Origin: Deltaproteobacteria bacterium
Lineage (GTDB): Bacteria > Desulfobacterota > Syntrophia > Syntrophales > JACQWR01
Length of the DNA: 40,870 bases
Direction of reading: 5' to 3'
Assembly (NCBI GenBank): GCA_026388415.1
Contig: JAPLJV010000021.1
Coordinates: 1-40,870 of the forward strand
In this document: in pieces, positions 23,935 to 33,578 of the stretch
Position numbering within the stretch: position 1 is the first letter of the stretch
How the letters are laid out: each line of letters opens with the position of its first letter
Notes under the pieces: model-generated
Databases searched by the model: none
The model's input: the letters and a program-made list of their open reading frames with translations, nothing else
Told to the model about the DNA's origin: nothing
Program-made: the position numbers and the translations under genes

Positions 23935-24834
23935 ATGAGAAAGCATCCCGTCATATATGGTTTCTGCCTGATTTTTCTATTAGGCTTGGGATCCATCATC
24001 CTTTTATATGGCTTCAATGCTTTAACGGGCGACGCTAAATTATTTAACAGCCCGGAGAAGGTTGGAATTGTCAGCATCCGCGGCGTCATCTCGAGTTCGC
24101 AGGAGGCAGTCGAGCAACTTGATGAATTCGGCAAGGATAGCAACATTAAAGCTGTTGTCGTGCGCATAGATTCCCCCGGCGGTGGCGTCGCCGCCTCTCA
24201 GGAAATCTATGCCGCCGTGAAGAGAATACGAAAAAATAAAATAGTTGTCGCCTCTCTCGGCTCCGTTGCCGCTTCCGGAGGGTATATGGTTGCCTGTGCC
24301 GCCAATAAAATTGTGGCCAACCCCGGTACGGTTACGGGCAGTATTTCGGCAATTATGTACTTTGCCAACGCTGAAGACCTGCTGAAGAAAATCGGCCTTA
24401 AACCCTCCGTCATTAAAAGCGGCAAATACAAGGATATCGGCTCACCGACGAGGGGCATGTCGGACGAAGAAAAACAGATCCTTCAGGTCCTCGTTGATGA
24501 TATTTATTTTCAATTTATAGATGTTATCGCCCAGGACAGAAAAATTCCCCTGGAAGAGGTGAAGAAAATAGCCGATGGCCGGGTTTTTTCCGGTAGACAA
24601 GCTCTCCAGCAAAAACTGGTTGATTTTTTGGGAGACAAGTCATTCGCACTGCAACTGGCAGGGAAAATGGCCGGCATAAAAGGGACTCCCGACTTTGTCT
24701 ATCCCAAGAAAAAGGATGTAACTTTCTGGGATTTCATCCTGCAGAGTACGGCCGCCTCTTTCGCGACCGCCCTGAAAAACAATGTTCCCACTATGCCCCA
24801 AGGGCTTAATTTAATTTATGAATATGGATTATAA
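23935..24834 (+). CDS. sppA: Signal peptide peptidase SppA (36-kDa type)
   Basis: SppA digests cleaved signal peptides in the membrane. This 299-residue protein has one N-terminal membrane segment (about 7-27) and a single protease domain with 'VVRIDSPGGGVAASQEIY', catalytic Ser114 in 'GSVAASGGYM' and Lys164 in 'KSGKYKDIGS'. It is the short, single-domain form. The gene starts 19 nt after rpsA and its end overlaps the crotonase start by 17 nt, so rpsA-sppA-crotonase is probably one transcript. Confidence 0.95.
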   Translation: MRKHPVIYGFCLIFLLGLGSIILLYGFNALTGDAKLFNSPEKVGIVSIRGVISSSQEAVEQLDEFGKDSNIKAVVVRIDSPGGGVAASQEIYAAVKRIRKNKIVVASLGSVAASGGYMVACAANKIVANPGTVTGSISAIMYFANAEDLLKKIGLKPSVIKSGKYKDIGSPTRGMSDEEKQILQVLVDDIYFQFIDVIAQDRKIPLEEVKKIADGRVFSGRQALQQKLVDFLGDKSFALQLAGKMAGIKGTPDFVYPKKKDVTFWDFILQSTAASFATALKNNVPTMPQGLNLIYEYGL

Positions 24835-25600
24835 GACTATTATTGTAGAGCAACGACAGGGCTATACAATCATAACCATGAATCGCCCCCGCGAAATGAA
24901 TGCTCTTTCCCGGGAAATGCGTCTGGAGATTCAGGGCTGTTTTGCCTCACTCGCCTCCGATAGGGAGATCTCGGCAGTCATTCTGACGGGAGGAGATTAC
25001 ATCTTTTCGGCCGGCATGGACATCAAAGAAATGATGCTTCTGACCAGCGATGCTGTTGATGACTATTTCAAGGCACTCAGCGAGTACTTTAAACAAATAT
25101 ACAACTTCAATAAACCTGTTATCGCCGCCGTGGGCGGTATAGCGTTAGGCGGCGGCTTTAACATGGCAACTGTCTGCGATATTATTATCGCCTCGGAAAG
25201 CGCGATTTTCAGTCACCCCGAACTAAAGTTTGGAATGAATCCTCTCTTCGCACCCTTAAAGGAGCTTGTCGGTACCGCCAAGGCAAAAGAAATCTCCATG
25301 TTTGGCGAGCCTATCGCCGCCAAGGAGGCCCTGCGTATCGGCCTGGCTAACAAAGTGGTTTCACCGGACAAATTGATGACCGAGGCCATAATTATGGCAG
25401 AAGAACTTTCAAAGAGATCGGTGCGAGCGCTTGAAGCCGTCAAGAAGATTTCCCATCTCAGCCAGAAAATGGATACGGCGTCGCTGTTGGATATTGAATG
25501 CGGCTTAACGGCCCAGCTTTTTACCAGAACCGAGCAGCGGGAACATATGACTGAGTACCTGGATGAATTGAAAAAAAATAAGAAGAACAGGTCTATATAA
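24818..25600 (+). CDS. Enoyl-CoA hydratase/isomerase (crotonase) family protein
   Basis: This 260-residue crotonase-fold protein acts on an acyl-CoA. 'SAGMDIKEM' (64-72) and '[10 protein letters not shown]' (106-115) form the oxyanion hole. The position of the first catalytic glutamate of true hydratases (GGGCE) is Asn115 here ('GGGFNMA'), while the second is kept as Glu135 ('HPELKFG'). That pattern suggests an isomerase, hydrolase or lyase rather than a classical hydratase. The ATG overlaps the end of sppA by 17 nt; an ATG two codons later is possible. It may belong to syntrophic fatty- or aromatic-acid metabolism, but nothing nearby fixes the substrate. Confidence 0.85.
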   Translation: MNMDYKTIIVEQRQGYTIITMNRPREMNALSREMRLEIQGCFASLASDREISAVILTGGDYIFSAGMDIKEMMLLTSDAVDDYFKALSEYFKQIYNFNKPVIAAVGGIALGGGFNMATVCDIIIASESAIFSHPELKFGMNPLFAPLKELVGTAKAKEISMFGEPIAAKEALRIGLANKVVSPDKLMTEAIIMAEELSKRSVRALEAVKKISHLSQKMDTASLLDIECGLTAQLFTRTEQREHMTEYLDELKKNKKNRSI

Positions 25601-25895
25601 AATTCTGTTTTTCCCAGTCCGTATCAGGGGAAGCAAAATCCCGCAGTTGATCTCTTCTCTTTTTATGCTGTAGTTTCTTCAACGCCTTTGCCTCTATCTG
25701 CCTTATCCGTTCCCTCGTCACCCCCATCATCTCTCCCACTTCTTCCAACGTAAAGGGACCGTAATTACAGGCTACCCAGGTGCAGTTAAGAAAATTTTCA
25801 TTTCTCAGACGCCACTCACAGGCTACATCTTCGCAAATATCAGCGATCCGTTGCCCCCTTTTTTTGCATATATACATGTCTATCAAAAAAATCAC
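25593..25895 (-). CDS. Small sigma-70 region 4-like helix-turn-helix protein
   Basis: This 100-residue protein has a C-terminal helix-turn-helix almost identical to sigma70 region 4.2, '[20 protein letters not shown]' followed by '[17 protein letters not shown]'. There is no region 2, so it cannot be a complete sigma factor. The N-terminal half has five cysteines (about residues 10, 21, 26, 38, 43), a possible metal site. Short sigma-like regulators of this kind are, to my knowledge, found in Desulfobacterota. The start is a GTG at 25895 or an ATG at 25877; neither has a clear ribosome site. It overlaps the convergent crotonase gene by 8 nt at the 3' end. Confidence 0.78.
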   Translation of the reverse strand: MIFLIDMYICKKRGQRIADICEDVACEWRLRNENFLNCTWVACNYGPFTLEEVGEMMGVTRERIRQIEAKALKKLQHKKRRDQLRDFASPDTDWEKQNFI

Positions 25896-26001
25896 CTGTA
25901 TGTTTTATATGGTAACTTGAAATATTAACACACTTTGCGTCATCTTTAGCTCACTTGCCGATTTTTTACAATAGTTCTTTTTACCCTCCCCTGATTCTGG
26001 T

Positions 26002-27663
26002 TCACTGCTTTTTAACCGTTCGCCCCTTTGACGACTTCTTGGCGGAACGGTTTTCCCCTTTCTGCTTGCCCTCATCTTGCGTGACAGCTTTCTTCTCCAA
26101 TTTCAGTTTCTGGCCAACTTTCAGGGTTAAACTTTTCAAATTATTCGTTTTTTTAATTTCATCAACACTGGTGTCAAAACGTTTTGCCAAGGCGAATATG
26201 CTATCGCCCTTTTTTACCCTGTACATTACAGTAGCATTTGACCCGCCCGACACATCGGCGCTCTTTTCCCTGTTTCCGGAAGTTTTCACCGGCTGGGAGT
26301 CGCGAACGGCGATTGCCAGCGTCTGACCGGCCTTAAGGTTACTTTTGGCCAGAAACCGGTTTTGCTTCCTGATGGCGCCGGAGGTGGTTCTGTATCTATT
26401 GGCAATGGAGGCTATCGTTTCGCCTGCCTTTACCTTATGCTTGATGGTCGCGGGACGACGCGATTCGGTGTTCCGCGGCTTCTCCGCCTGAGGGATTTCA
26501 TCTATCACCTGAACGAATTTCTCCAACGATTCCGGTGGTACTTTGAGTATATAGTCCTTATCAGGTGTTTTTTTATGCCTCAGCTCGGCATTCAGAGTGC
26601 TCAAATGCTCTTCCGAAATGTCCAGACGTGAAGCAATATCTTGCAAATTCATTACTTTGGAGGTTTTAACTTTCGCATAGACAAAAGCTGGTTGCTTTTC
26701 TGCCTGGATAACCTCAAGGTCCATACCGTATTTTTTAGGATCTTTAATAATATGCAGGGTTGCTAAAAAACGCGGGACATAACGCGCAGTTTCTCTGGGC
26801 AACTGGTTGTACAAATCCCAGAAGCGATCCAGATAATTAATGTGCTGTCCCGATATAATCCTCAGCACCCGACCTTCGCCGCAATTATAACCGGCCAGAA
26901 CCGTCAGCCAGTCGCCAAACATATCATGCAGGTCTTTCAGGTAGCCGATAGCCCCCTGGGTAGATTTTTCTACATCCATCCTTTCGTCCACCCAGTCATC
27001 GCGATTCAAACCATATTTGTAACCCGTCGAGGGGATGAATTGCCATAAGCCCAAAGCCCGTGCCCGCGAAAGAGCGCGAATCTTGAAGCCGCTTTCCACG
27101 AGAGGAAGCCAGGATAGTTCCTCAGGCAAGCCGGCTTTCTTCAAGGCCGTCACAACAACAGGACGGAAAAATGCAGCCCGCTGATAAGACGAGATGAAGA
27201 AATCCCTTTCTATTGTTTGAAAGCTATGGATTTCTCTCTCTACTTCAGTATTCATCACCAGGGGTATTTCGCCGCGCCGACCGGTGGTGACCGATTGCCG
27301 GGACGTATAGATGGCCAAGATTTTCTTGGATATCAAGAGACGCAGATCATCTTTTTGACGGGCAATATCGGCATCGCCATTGGTATCCAAAAGAATGGCA
27401 TAGGCCTGATCTAATGCCTCCAGAGCGTATTCTATGTCGCCTTTGACCCAGAATTCATGAGAACTGTTTAGCAATTCCAAGGCCTTCTCCATGATATCCT
27501 GTTCCCCTGCCAGCTTGCTGTCGAGTTTTTCCTGGGATTGGATATCATTGGTTTGACTTTCACTTTCCGCTGCAACCGCAGATTTACCGGGGATGAAAAC
27601 GGCCAATAAAATAATAAAAATTAAAGGTGATACCAGTCCAATAAAGCTTCCTCGTCTTATCAT
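26002..27663 (-). CDS. mltD: Membrane-bound lytic murein transglycosylase D (SLT plus LysM)
   Basis: This protein of about 553 residues has a signal peptide or anchor ('GLVSPLIFIILLAVFIPGKS'), an SLT lysozyme-like domain with 'LPLVESGFKIRALSRARALG' (catalytic Glu in 'VES') and 'TVLAGYNCGEGRVLRI', and two clear C-terminal LysM modules ('HKVKAGETIASIANRYRTTS', 'YRVKKGDSIFALAKRFDTSV') after a weaker one at about 370-410. It cleaves peptidoglycan in the periplasm. The start at 27663 follows AAGGAG by 9 nt; the frame opens ten codons earlier. Lys/Arg-rich C-terminus. Confidence 0.93.
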   Translation of the reverse strand: MIRRGSFIGLVSPLIFIILLAVFIPGKSAVAAESESQTNDIQSQEKLDSKLAGEQDIMEKALELLNSSHEFWVKGDIEYALEALDQAYAILLDTNGDADIARQKDDLRLLISKKILAIYTSRQSVTTGRRGEIPLVMNTEVEREIHSFQTIERDFFISSYQRAAFFRPVVVTALKKAGLPEELSWLPLVESGFKIRALSRARALGLWQFIPSTGYKYGLNRDDWVDERMDVEKSTQGAIGYLKDLHDMFGDWLTVLAGYNCGEGRVLRIISGQHINYLDRFWDLYNQLPRETARYVPRFLATLHIIKDPKKYGMDLEVIQAEKQPAFVYAKVKTSKVMNLQDIASRLDISEEHLSTLNAELRHKKTPDKDYILKVPPESLEKFVQVIDEIPQAEKPRNTESRRPATIKHKVKAGETIASIANRYRTTSGAIRKQNRFLAKSNLKAGQTLAIAVRDSQPVKTSGNREKSADVSGGSNATVMYRVKKGDSIFALAKRFDTSVDEIKKTNNLKSLTLKVGQKLKLEKKAVTQDEGKQKGENRSAKKSSKGRTVKKQ

Positions 27664-27789
27664 TTGCCTGGGCTCCTTTTTCACTGACTTCATATTTTCA
27701 GGAAATTATCACAATCGTTTCGTCCCATACCATAATTTTGCCTTTTCCCCTATGATTTTCAACGCCACCTTTCACTCGAAAATGCTCTT

Positions 27790-27872
27790 CAAATCCCCCT
27801 TCATCCCCCTTTTCTAAAGGGGGAATTTGTTGTTCCCCTCTTTGGCAAAGAGGGGTTAGGGGAGATTTTCGT
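27790..27872. repeat. Dispersed G-run palindromic repeat, copy 3 (family A)
   Basis: Two successive hairpin modules, CCCCCTT-TTCTAA-AGGGGG and CCCCTCTTTGGCAAAGAGGGG, are followed by TTAGGGGAGATTTTCG. The element fills the gap between prfB and mltD and may also act as a transcription end for prfB. Confidence 0.78.
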
Positions 27873-27930
27873 TATCGTTTGTGACGGCGCACCGTCAGGC
27901 TCGTTTCACCTCTATACTCTCCAGCGATTA

Positions 27931-29029
27931 TCACTTCTGAGCCTGCAAAAGGTAGGACTCAATGAAATCATCTATGTCCCCATCCAGAACACGGGTCACG
28001 TTTCCTACCTCCAAATTGGTGCGATGATCTTTCACCATTTTATAGGGGTGCAGGACATAAGAACGGATCTGGCTGCCCCAGGCAATGTCTTTTTTCGACT
28101 TATTTATCTCTGCCAGCGTTTCATTCTGTTCCCGCAGTTTCTTCTCATAAAGACGTGATTTCAGGTACTTCATGGCCATAGACTTGTTCTTGTGCTGGGA
28201 GCGTTCGTTCTGACATTGCACGACAATTCCCGTCGGCAAGTGGGTAATCCGCACGGCAGAGTCCGTTTTATTGACATGCTGTCCGCCGGCGCCGCTCGAT
28301 CTGAAGGTATCAATGCGCAAATCCTTTTCATCTATTTCGATTACGATACTATCATCTATCTGCGGATAAACAAAAACGGAAGCAAAGGAAGTGTGCCGGC
28401 GGGCCGCGGCATCAAAAGGCGAGATGCGGACGAGACGGTGGATACCGATCTCCGCCTTGCTATACCCGTAAACATAAGTACCTTCTATCGTCAGAGAAAC
28501 ACTCTTGATACCGGCCTCATCACCGGGCTGATAATCTATGATGGTTGCCTTAAACCCCCTCCTGTCCACCCACCGGAGATACATACGCAACAGCATCTCC
28601 GCCCAGTCCTGGGCTTCAGTGCCGCCGGCGCCCGCATGAATGGATATTATGGCATTCAAAGGATCCTGGTCGCTGCCCAGCATCCTTTTCATTTCCATTT
28701 CCCGGACCGACTTGTCGAGATCAGACAGTTCTTCCCTGATGACCTCTATGGTATTATTATCCGTTTCTTCTATCGCCAACTCATAAAGCTGCACGAGATC
28801 ATCTATAAGCTTTTTATACTGCCTCCAACTATGCACCTCATTTAGGAGCTTGTTCTTTTCTTTCAGAGTATCCCTGGCCTTATCGGCGTCGCCCCAGAAA
28901 TCATCCTTAAGTGAGGTCTTTTCCAGCTCTTTTATGACATATTCTTTATTAGCTATGTCAAAGATAGTCCTTGAGTTGTGCAATCCTGTTCTGCAGGTCT
29001 TTTACGGCTACTGCTAAATCTTCGATCAT
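27931..29029 (-). CDS. prfB: Peptide chain release factor 2, expressed by +1 frameshift
   Basis: RF2 terminates translation at UGA and UAA. The gene must be read in two frames: codons 1-23 from the ATG at 29029 ('MIEDLAVAVKDLQNRIAQLK' then DYL) end in CTT TGA, and after skipping the T at 28960 the second frame continues 'DIANKEYVIKELEKTSLKDD' to the stop at 27931, giving about 365 residues. The joined N-terminus matches RF2 ('RI..L..YLD'). The RF2 recognition motif SPF is in 'RISPFDAAARRH' and the catalytic GGQ in 'SSGAGGQHVNKTDS'. The ATG overlaps the lnt stop (ATGA). Confidence 0.95.
28957..28972 (-). promoter_or_regulatory. prfB programmed +1 frameshift site
   Basis: The minus strand reads AAGGACTATCTTTGAC. 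CTT TGA C is the universal RF2 slippery stop, and AAGGA just upstream serves as the internal Shine-Dalgarno sequence that promotes the shift (E. coli has AGGGGGTATCTTTGAC). When RF2 is scarce, the UGA is read slowly and frameshifting restores RF2. Confidence 0.93.
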
Positions 29030-30582
29030 AATTTTCTCCCCCTCCGGAAATTAAGCAATATCGCTGCCAGGGAAATAAGGCACAGGTAGACAAAGGCGTC
29101 ACCATATGCCATATAAAATGTCCTGGTGTCAATAAATCTTACCTGCCCTGACAGTGACGTCTCGACGAATAATGCCGTCCGGGCAACTATTTTACCGGCC
29201 GGATCAACAATGGCGCTGATACCTGTATTGGCCGCACGAACAACATAGAGCCTGTTTTCCACAGCCCGGAACGCCGTCATGGATAAATGCTGATAAGGCG
29301 CCGACGAAAAGCCGAACCAGGCATCGTTCGTAATATTTACCAGTAATTCTGCACCCTTGCTCTTATAAATACGACTTGCCTCCGGTAAAATTGCCTCATA
29401 ACAGATGAGCACGCCAAGCTGACGATTATTCATCGCCAGGGGATGATAGCCCTCCCCGGCACGGAAGTCTCCGACGCCTACGACTAATTTGCCGATAAAG
29501 GGAAACAAGCTCCGCAAGGGGACATATTCGCCATAGGGCACCAGATGCACCTTATCGTAACGTCCCGCAACAGCCCCCGCAGGCGAGATGAGAAAGGCGC
29601 TGTTTAAATAGGAAGCACTGCCGCCCGGCTCCTTTATGTAACTGGGGCTGCCAAATAAAAGCCAATTGCCCGTCTCTTTGGCCACCTGGTAAACCTGTCG
29701 GGACCGGTCATCCATATCCTGGAAGTAGAAAGGCACGGCCGTTTCCGGCCAGACAATAAGCCTGGAACCTGACGCCGGCTTCAGATTGGAAAGGGATTTA
29801 TAAGTCGTCAAGGTTTCCTGCTGATTTTGTGGATTCCATTTGATGCTCTGATCAATGTTACCCTGAATAAGCGCAACATCCATATACGGCGCGGTTTTGA
29901 GTTGTGCCCGGACTTCTTTGATGCGCAGCTCGCCGTAAACAAAAATGGCAATCAGCAACAGCAGGGCGCCGGTAACCTCCATGACGGGACGCTGCCAACG
30001 CCTGCCATCATCGCCGGGCAGCAAGTAATTAAGGAGGTTGCCAATTACGACATTGATGAAAACAATAACAAAAGTAATTCCGTAGATGCCTGCAATATCT
30101 GCTATCTGGATAACGTGCAGATTAAGATACTGTGAGTAGGCCAGATTTTCCCAGGGAAAACCGGTCAGCAGGTGAGACTTGAGATATTCCAGGCAAGTCC
30201 ATAAAAGAGGGGCGGCAATAATCTGGTTGATGCCCTTCTCTCTCAAGTATGCTATACCGCCGGCAAAAAGGGCTACATAAATGCTCAAGTAGGCAGCCAA
30301 AAACAACATGGCGACCAAACCTGCCGCCAAAGGTAAATAACCGTAGTTTACAATGACTAAGGATATCCAGTATATAAGCCCTACATTGAATACCAGACCC
30401 GCGCCGAAACCTGTTATTAAGGCGGACTTAACTGACTCCTTTTGCAGGGCCAATAAAAGAGGAACCAAAGCAATCCAGGCAACATTGCCTACCCCGTATT
30501 TGGGAAAGGAAAGAAAGAGCAAGCCACCCGAAATAAATGCCAATAATAATCTCTTTTTATAATGCAGGTTCCACCTCCCCAT
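29026..30582 (-). CDS. lnt: Apolipoprotein N-acyltransferase
   Basis: Lnt adds the third acyl chain to lipoproteins at the inner membrane. The 518-residue protein has about six to seven N-terminal membrane segments (to about 225) and a periplasmic nitrilase domain. The catalytic triad is Glu280 ('IVWPETAVPFY'), Lys344 ('YDKVHLVPYGEY') and Cys394 ('VLICYEAILPE'). A final membrane segment lies near the C-terminus. Its stop codon overlaps the true prfB start by 4 nt, indicating an lnt-prfB operon. It fits the lipoproteins predicted in this window (MltA and the 110-aa protein). Confidence 0.95.
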   Translation of the reverse strand: MGRWNLHYKKRLLLAFISGGLLFLSFPKYGVGNVAWIALVPLLLALQKESVKSALITGFGAGLVFNVGLIYWISLVIVNYGYLPLAAGLVAMLFLAAYLSIYVALFAGGIAYLREKGINQIIAAPLLWTCLEYLKSHLLTGFPWENLAYSQYLNLHVIQIADIAGIYGITFVIVFINVVIGNLLNYLLPGDDGRRWQRPVMEVTGALLLLIAIFVYGELRIKEVRAQLKTAPYMDVALIQGNIDQSIKWNPQNQQETLTTYKSLSNLKPASGSRLIVWPETAVPFYFQDMDDRSRQVYQVAKETGNWLLFGSPSYIKEPGGSASYLNSAFLISPAGAVAGRYDKVHLVPYGEYVPLRSLFPFIGKLVVGVGDFRAGEGYHPLAMNNRQLGVLICYEAILPEASRIYKSKGAELLVNITNDAWFGFSSAPYQHLSMTAFRAVENRLYVVRAANTGISAIVDPAGKIVARTALFVETSLSGQVRFIDTRTFYMAYGDAFVYLCLISLAAILLNFRRGRKL

Positions 30583-30721
30583 GGTACTATTTTATGAAAA
30601 AAATGACCAACATTGATAGCTGACGATTGTAATGAATATCACAATAATGACCAATATTAAAAGCGTATTGTTTGCGCGACCGTTTGACGCTTTCGCAGGA
30701 TTGGAAATGGATTTTAAGGCA

Positions 30722-30763
30722 AAGAAAAAGGGGTCACGAATTTAACCGTAACCCCTTTTTCTT
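30722..30763 (-). terminator. Intrinsic terminator after the tRNA-Val/tRNA-Asp genes
   Basis: AAGAAAAAGGGGT and ACCCCTTTTTCTT form a perfect 13-bp stem with a 16-nt loop, ending in TTTTTCTTT on the minus strand, 6 nt after the tRNA-Asp CCA. It is nearly symmetrical and could also work on the plus strand. Confidence 0.85.
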
Positions 30764-30768
30764 ATTAA

Positions 30769-30845
30769 TGGCGGGGCCGATGGGACTTGAACCCACGCCC
30801 TCCGACGTGACAGGCCGGCGTTATAACCAACTTAACTACGACCCC
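30769..30845 (-). tRNA. tRNA-Asp (anticodon GTC)
   Basis: A 77-nt cloverleaf on the minus strand has acceptor GGGGTCG/CGGCCCC, D-arm GTTA/TAAC, anticodon loop CTGTCAC (GTC), T-arm with GGTTCAAGT, discriminator G and an encoded CCA. Confidence 0.96.
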
Positions 30846-30905
30846 GCAATACTCTTATGCAAAAACTCTCCCTTTGCTGACAGGACAGTCCGACCTTGTC
30901 TTTCC

Positions 30906-30981
30906 TGGTAGGCGGAACAGGACTTGAACCTGTGACATCCACGGTGTAAGCGTGGCGCTCTCCCGGCTGAGCTACCCGCCC
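30906..30981 (-). tRNA. tRNA-Val (anticodon TAC)
   Basis: A 76-nt cloverleaf on the minus strand has acceptor GGGCGGG/TCCGCCT (G-T at the first pair), D-arm GCTC/GAGC, anticodon loop CTTACAC (TAC), T-loop TTCAAGT, discriminator A and an encoded CCA. It lies between lon and tRNA-Asp. Confidence 0.96.
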
Positions 30982-31005
30982 CCATCAACCTTCCTCACGG
31001 GCGCC

Positions 31006-31034
31006 TGTCTAACAATTACGCCCTTTTTTGTCAA
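31006..31034 (-). promoter_or_regulatory. Promoter of the tRNA-Val/tRNA-Asp unit
   Basis: On the minus strand TTGACA, a 17-nt spacer and TAGACA are followed by a GC-rich discriminator (GGCGCCCG), as in stringently controlled stable-RNA promoters. The predicted start is about 20 nt before the tRNA-Val 5' end. The -10 is weak. On the other strand the same bases read as a small hairpin with a T-run (30999-31029), but no gene there needs one. Confidence 0.55.
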
Positions 31035-31069
31035 GCAATAAATGAAATAATATCGCGGCGAGATACCAT

Positions 31070-33511
31070 TTAATGATTTATTTGCAACTGGGTAGCACCC
31101 TGCGCGGCTGGCAAAACAATCAGCGGTAATTCATCGGCGCCTGTTTCCTTCCGGGCAATTTCTCCGGCCGCAGGTAGCAAGGCGACCTTTAGCACATCGT
31201 CCACGTTGCCAACAAAAACTATATTCAAGGCCTTTAATATATTGGCCGGAACATCCGCCAGATCCTTTTCGTTATCCTCGGGAATTATAACCGTTTTAAT
31301 ATTGCCGCGATGCGCCGCCAGCAGCTTCTCCTTTAATCCTCCGATCGGGAGGACTCTGCCACGCAGGGTAATTTCCCCGGTCATGGCCAGGTCGGCGCGA
31401 ACCTTTCTTTTGGTAAGTACCGAAGCAATGGAGGTGGCAATAGCAATCCCCGCCGAGGGACCATCCTTTGGTATCGCGCCTTCGGGAACATGGACGTGGA
31501 TGTCCATTTCCTTGTAAAAATTGTCCTCCAAGCCAAACTGCTCCGCCCTGGCCCGCACATAAGTCAAAGCCGCCTGAGCCGATTCCTGCATCACGTCGCC
31601 CAGTTTGCCCGTCAGGGTCATCTTCCCGTTACCCTTCATGACGGAGGTTTCCACTACCAGCAATTCACCTCCTACTTCCGTCCAGGCCAGACCTATCGTC
31701 AAGCCAATTTCGTCCTTGCCTTCTGTTTCACCATGCCGGTGCTTCGGCACGCCCAGATATTTCGCCACAGATTTGGATGATATTTTAAACTGATTTTGAA
31801 AACCATTGGCAACAATCTCGCGGGCAATTTTGCGACAAATGGAGGCAATTTCCCGCTCCAGATTTCTGACGCCAGCCTCCCGGGTATACTGGCGGATAAT
31901 GGCCAGGAGGGCGCCATCTGTAAACACCAGATTGGCGCTGGTCAAGCCATTGGCTTCCAATTCCTTGGCCACCAGAAACCGCTGGGCAATACTCAATTTT
32001 TCCGGTTCCGTATATCCCGCAATACGGATCACTTCCATCCGGTCCTGCAATGGCGCCGGTATGGTTTGCAGGACATTGGCCGTCGTGATAAACATTACGT
32101 CGGAAAGGTCATAATCTACCTCCAGGTAGTTGTCATTGAAGGCATTATTCTGCTCCGGATCAAGAACCTCCAACAGCGCGGAGGATGGATCACCGCGGAA
32201 ATCAGAGGTTAATTTATCAACCTCGTCCAGGCAGAAAACGGGGTTATTGGAACCGGCTTTTTTTAATAACTGAATGATCTTGCCCGGCATAGCGCCGATG
32301 TAAGTTCGCCGGTGCCCCCTGATCTCGGCCTCGTCCCGGACACCCCCGAGCGACATGCGGACAAATTTTCTATTGGTGGCGCGAGCGACAGATTTCGCGA
32401 TGGAGGTCTTGCCAACACCCGGCGGTCCTACCAGGCAGAGGATGGAACTTTTATTCTTTTTGACCAGACTCTGTACGGCCAGATATTCTATTATCCGCTC
32501 CTTCACCTTCTTCAGACCATGATGATCTTCCTCAAGCATGGCTTCCGATTCCAGCAAGTTATGCGTATTTTCGGTTTTCTCCTCCCAGGGCATATCCAGC
32601 AGCCATTCTATATAGTTTCTGACCACCGTGGATTCAGCCGACATGGGAGCCATCATCTGCAGCTTTTTTATTTCCTGCTTGACCTTTTTACTCGCCTCTT
32701 CTGATAATTTCTTCGCTTTTAGACGTTTTTCCAGTTCGGCTATTTCATTTTTAATATCATCCTTATCCCCCATCTCTTTCTGGATGGCGCGCATCTGCTC
32801 GTTTAGATAATAGTCCTTCTGCGTCTTTTCCATCTGCTTTTTGACGCGGCGCTTGATCTTTTCCTCCACCTGCAGGATTTCGTTCTCCGCAACGATCATG
32901 GCATAGATGGCTTCCATCCGCTCATTGATATTGAATATCTCGAGTATTTTCTGCCTGTCCTCGAGTTTGACGTTAATGTTGGAAATTACGATATCCGCAA
33001 ATTTGGAAGGATTATCCATGGCCGCAACGGTGCCCGATATTTCGACATGCACCTTCTTGCTCAGCTTCAAATAGGCCTCGAAGGCCTCCTTGATGCTCCT
33101 CATCAGGGCGTCGGTCATTTGCAGGTCGGGATCCGGCAGCTCGGCAATCTCTTCCACATTGGCATAGAAAAATTCTTCATCGTGTAGATATTCCTTAATT
33201 ACGCCCCGGACACGTCCTTCAACAAGAACCTTGACTGTTCTATCAGGCAGGCGCAATAACTGAATTATTGTGCCAATGGTACCAACATTGTAAATATCTT
33301 CCTCGTGCGGCTCATCCTTCTTGGCATTTTTCTGGGCCACTAAAAAAATGCTTTTTTCAAACTTCATGGCCGATTCCAGCGCGAAAATGGATCTCTCGCG
33401 GCCTACGAAAAGCGGCACAATCATGTGGGGAAATACAACCACGTCCCTTAAAGGTAAAAGTGGCATAGCTGTAATCTTATCCTGTTCATCTTTGTTAATG
33501 AAATCAACCAT
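31070..33511 (-). CDS. lon: ATP-dependent protease Lon
   Basis: Lon degrades misfolded and regulatory proteins. The 813-residue protein has the LAN substrate-binding domain at the N-terminus ('[20 protein letters not shown]'), a coiled region, the AAA+ module with Walker A '[11 protein letters not shown]' and '[10 protein letters not shown]', and a C-terminal serine-lysine protease domain with '[17 protein letters not shown]' (catalytic Ser in 'PSAG') and '[14 protein letters not shown]' (catalytic Lys). It is a typical housekeeping Lon with a short C-terminal tail. It follows clpX by 67 nt on the same strand. Confidence 0.97.
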   Translation of the reverse strand: MVDFINKDEQDKITAMPLLPLRDVVVFPHMIVPLFVGRERSIFALESAMKFEKSIFLVAQKNAKKDEPHEEDIYNVGTIGTIIQLLRLPDRTVKVLVEGRVRGVIKEYLHDEEFFYANVEEIAELPDPDLQMTDALMRSIKEAFEAYLKLSKKVHVEISGTVAAMDNPSKFADIVISNINVKLEDRQKILEIFNINERMEAIYAMIVAENEILQVEEKIKRRVKKQMEKTQKDYYLNEQMRAIQKEMGDKDDIKNEIAELEKRLKAKKLSEEASKKVKQEIKKLQMMAPMSAESTVVRNYIEWLLDMPWEEKTENTHNLLESEAMLEEDHHGLKKVKERIIEYLAVQSLVKKNKSSILCLVGPPGVGKTSIAKSVARATNRKFVRMSLGGVRDEAEIRGHRRTYIGAMPGKIIQLLKKAGSNNPVFCLDEVDKLTSDFRGDPSSALLEVLDPEQNNAFNDNYLEVDYDLSDVMFITTANVLQTIPAPLQDRMEVIRIAGYTEPEKLSIAQRFLVAKELEANGLTSANLVFTDGALLAIIRQYTREAGVRNLEREIASICRKIAREIVANGFQNQFKISSKSVAKYLGVPKHRHGETEGKDEIGLTIGLAWTEVGGELLVVETSVMKGNGKMTLTGKLGDVMQESAQAALTYVRARAEQFGLEDNFYKEMDIHVHVPEGAIPKDGPSAGIAIATSIASVLTKRKVRADLAMTGEITLRGRVLPIGGLKEKLLAAHRGNIKTVIIPEDNEKDLADVPANILKALNIVFVGNVDDVLKVALLPAAGEIARKETGADELPLIVLPAAQGATQLQINH

Positions 33512-33578
33512 AGTTTCCTACCTGTATCCTGACCCCTAATAAACGGGCAAATTTTTAACTTACTAATTCAGCATTGTC

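Noticed and set aside
28192-28845. 217-residue open frame on the plus strand
   Set aside because: It is wholly antisense to prfB, which has clear family motifs.
30999-31029. Plus-strand terminator (GGGCG...CGCCC then six T)
   Set aside because: No plus-strand gene lies upstream; the same bases are better explained as part of the tRNA promoter on the minus strand.
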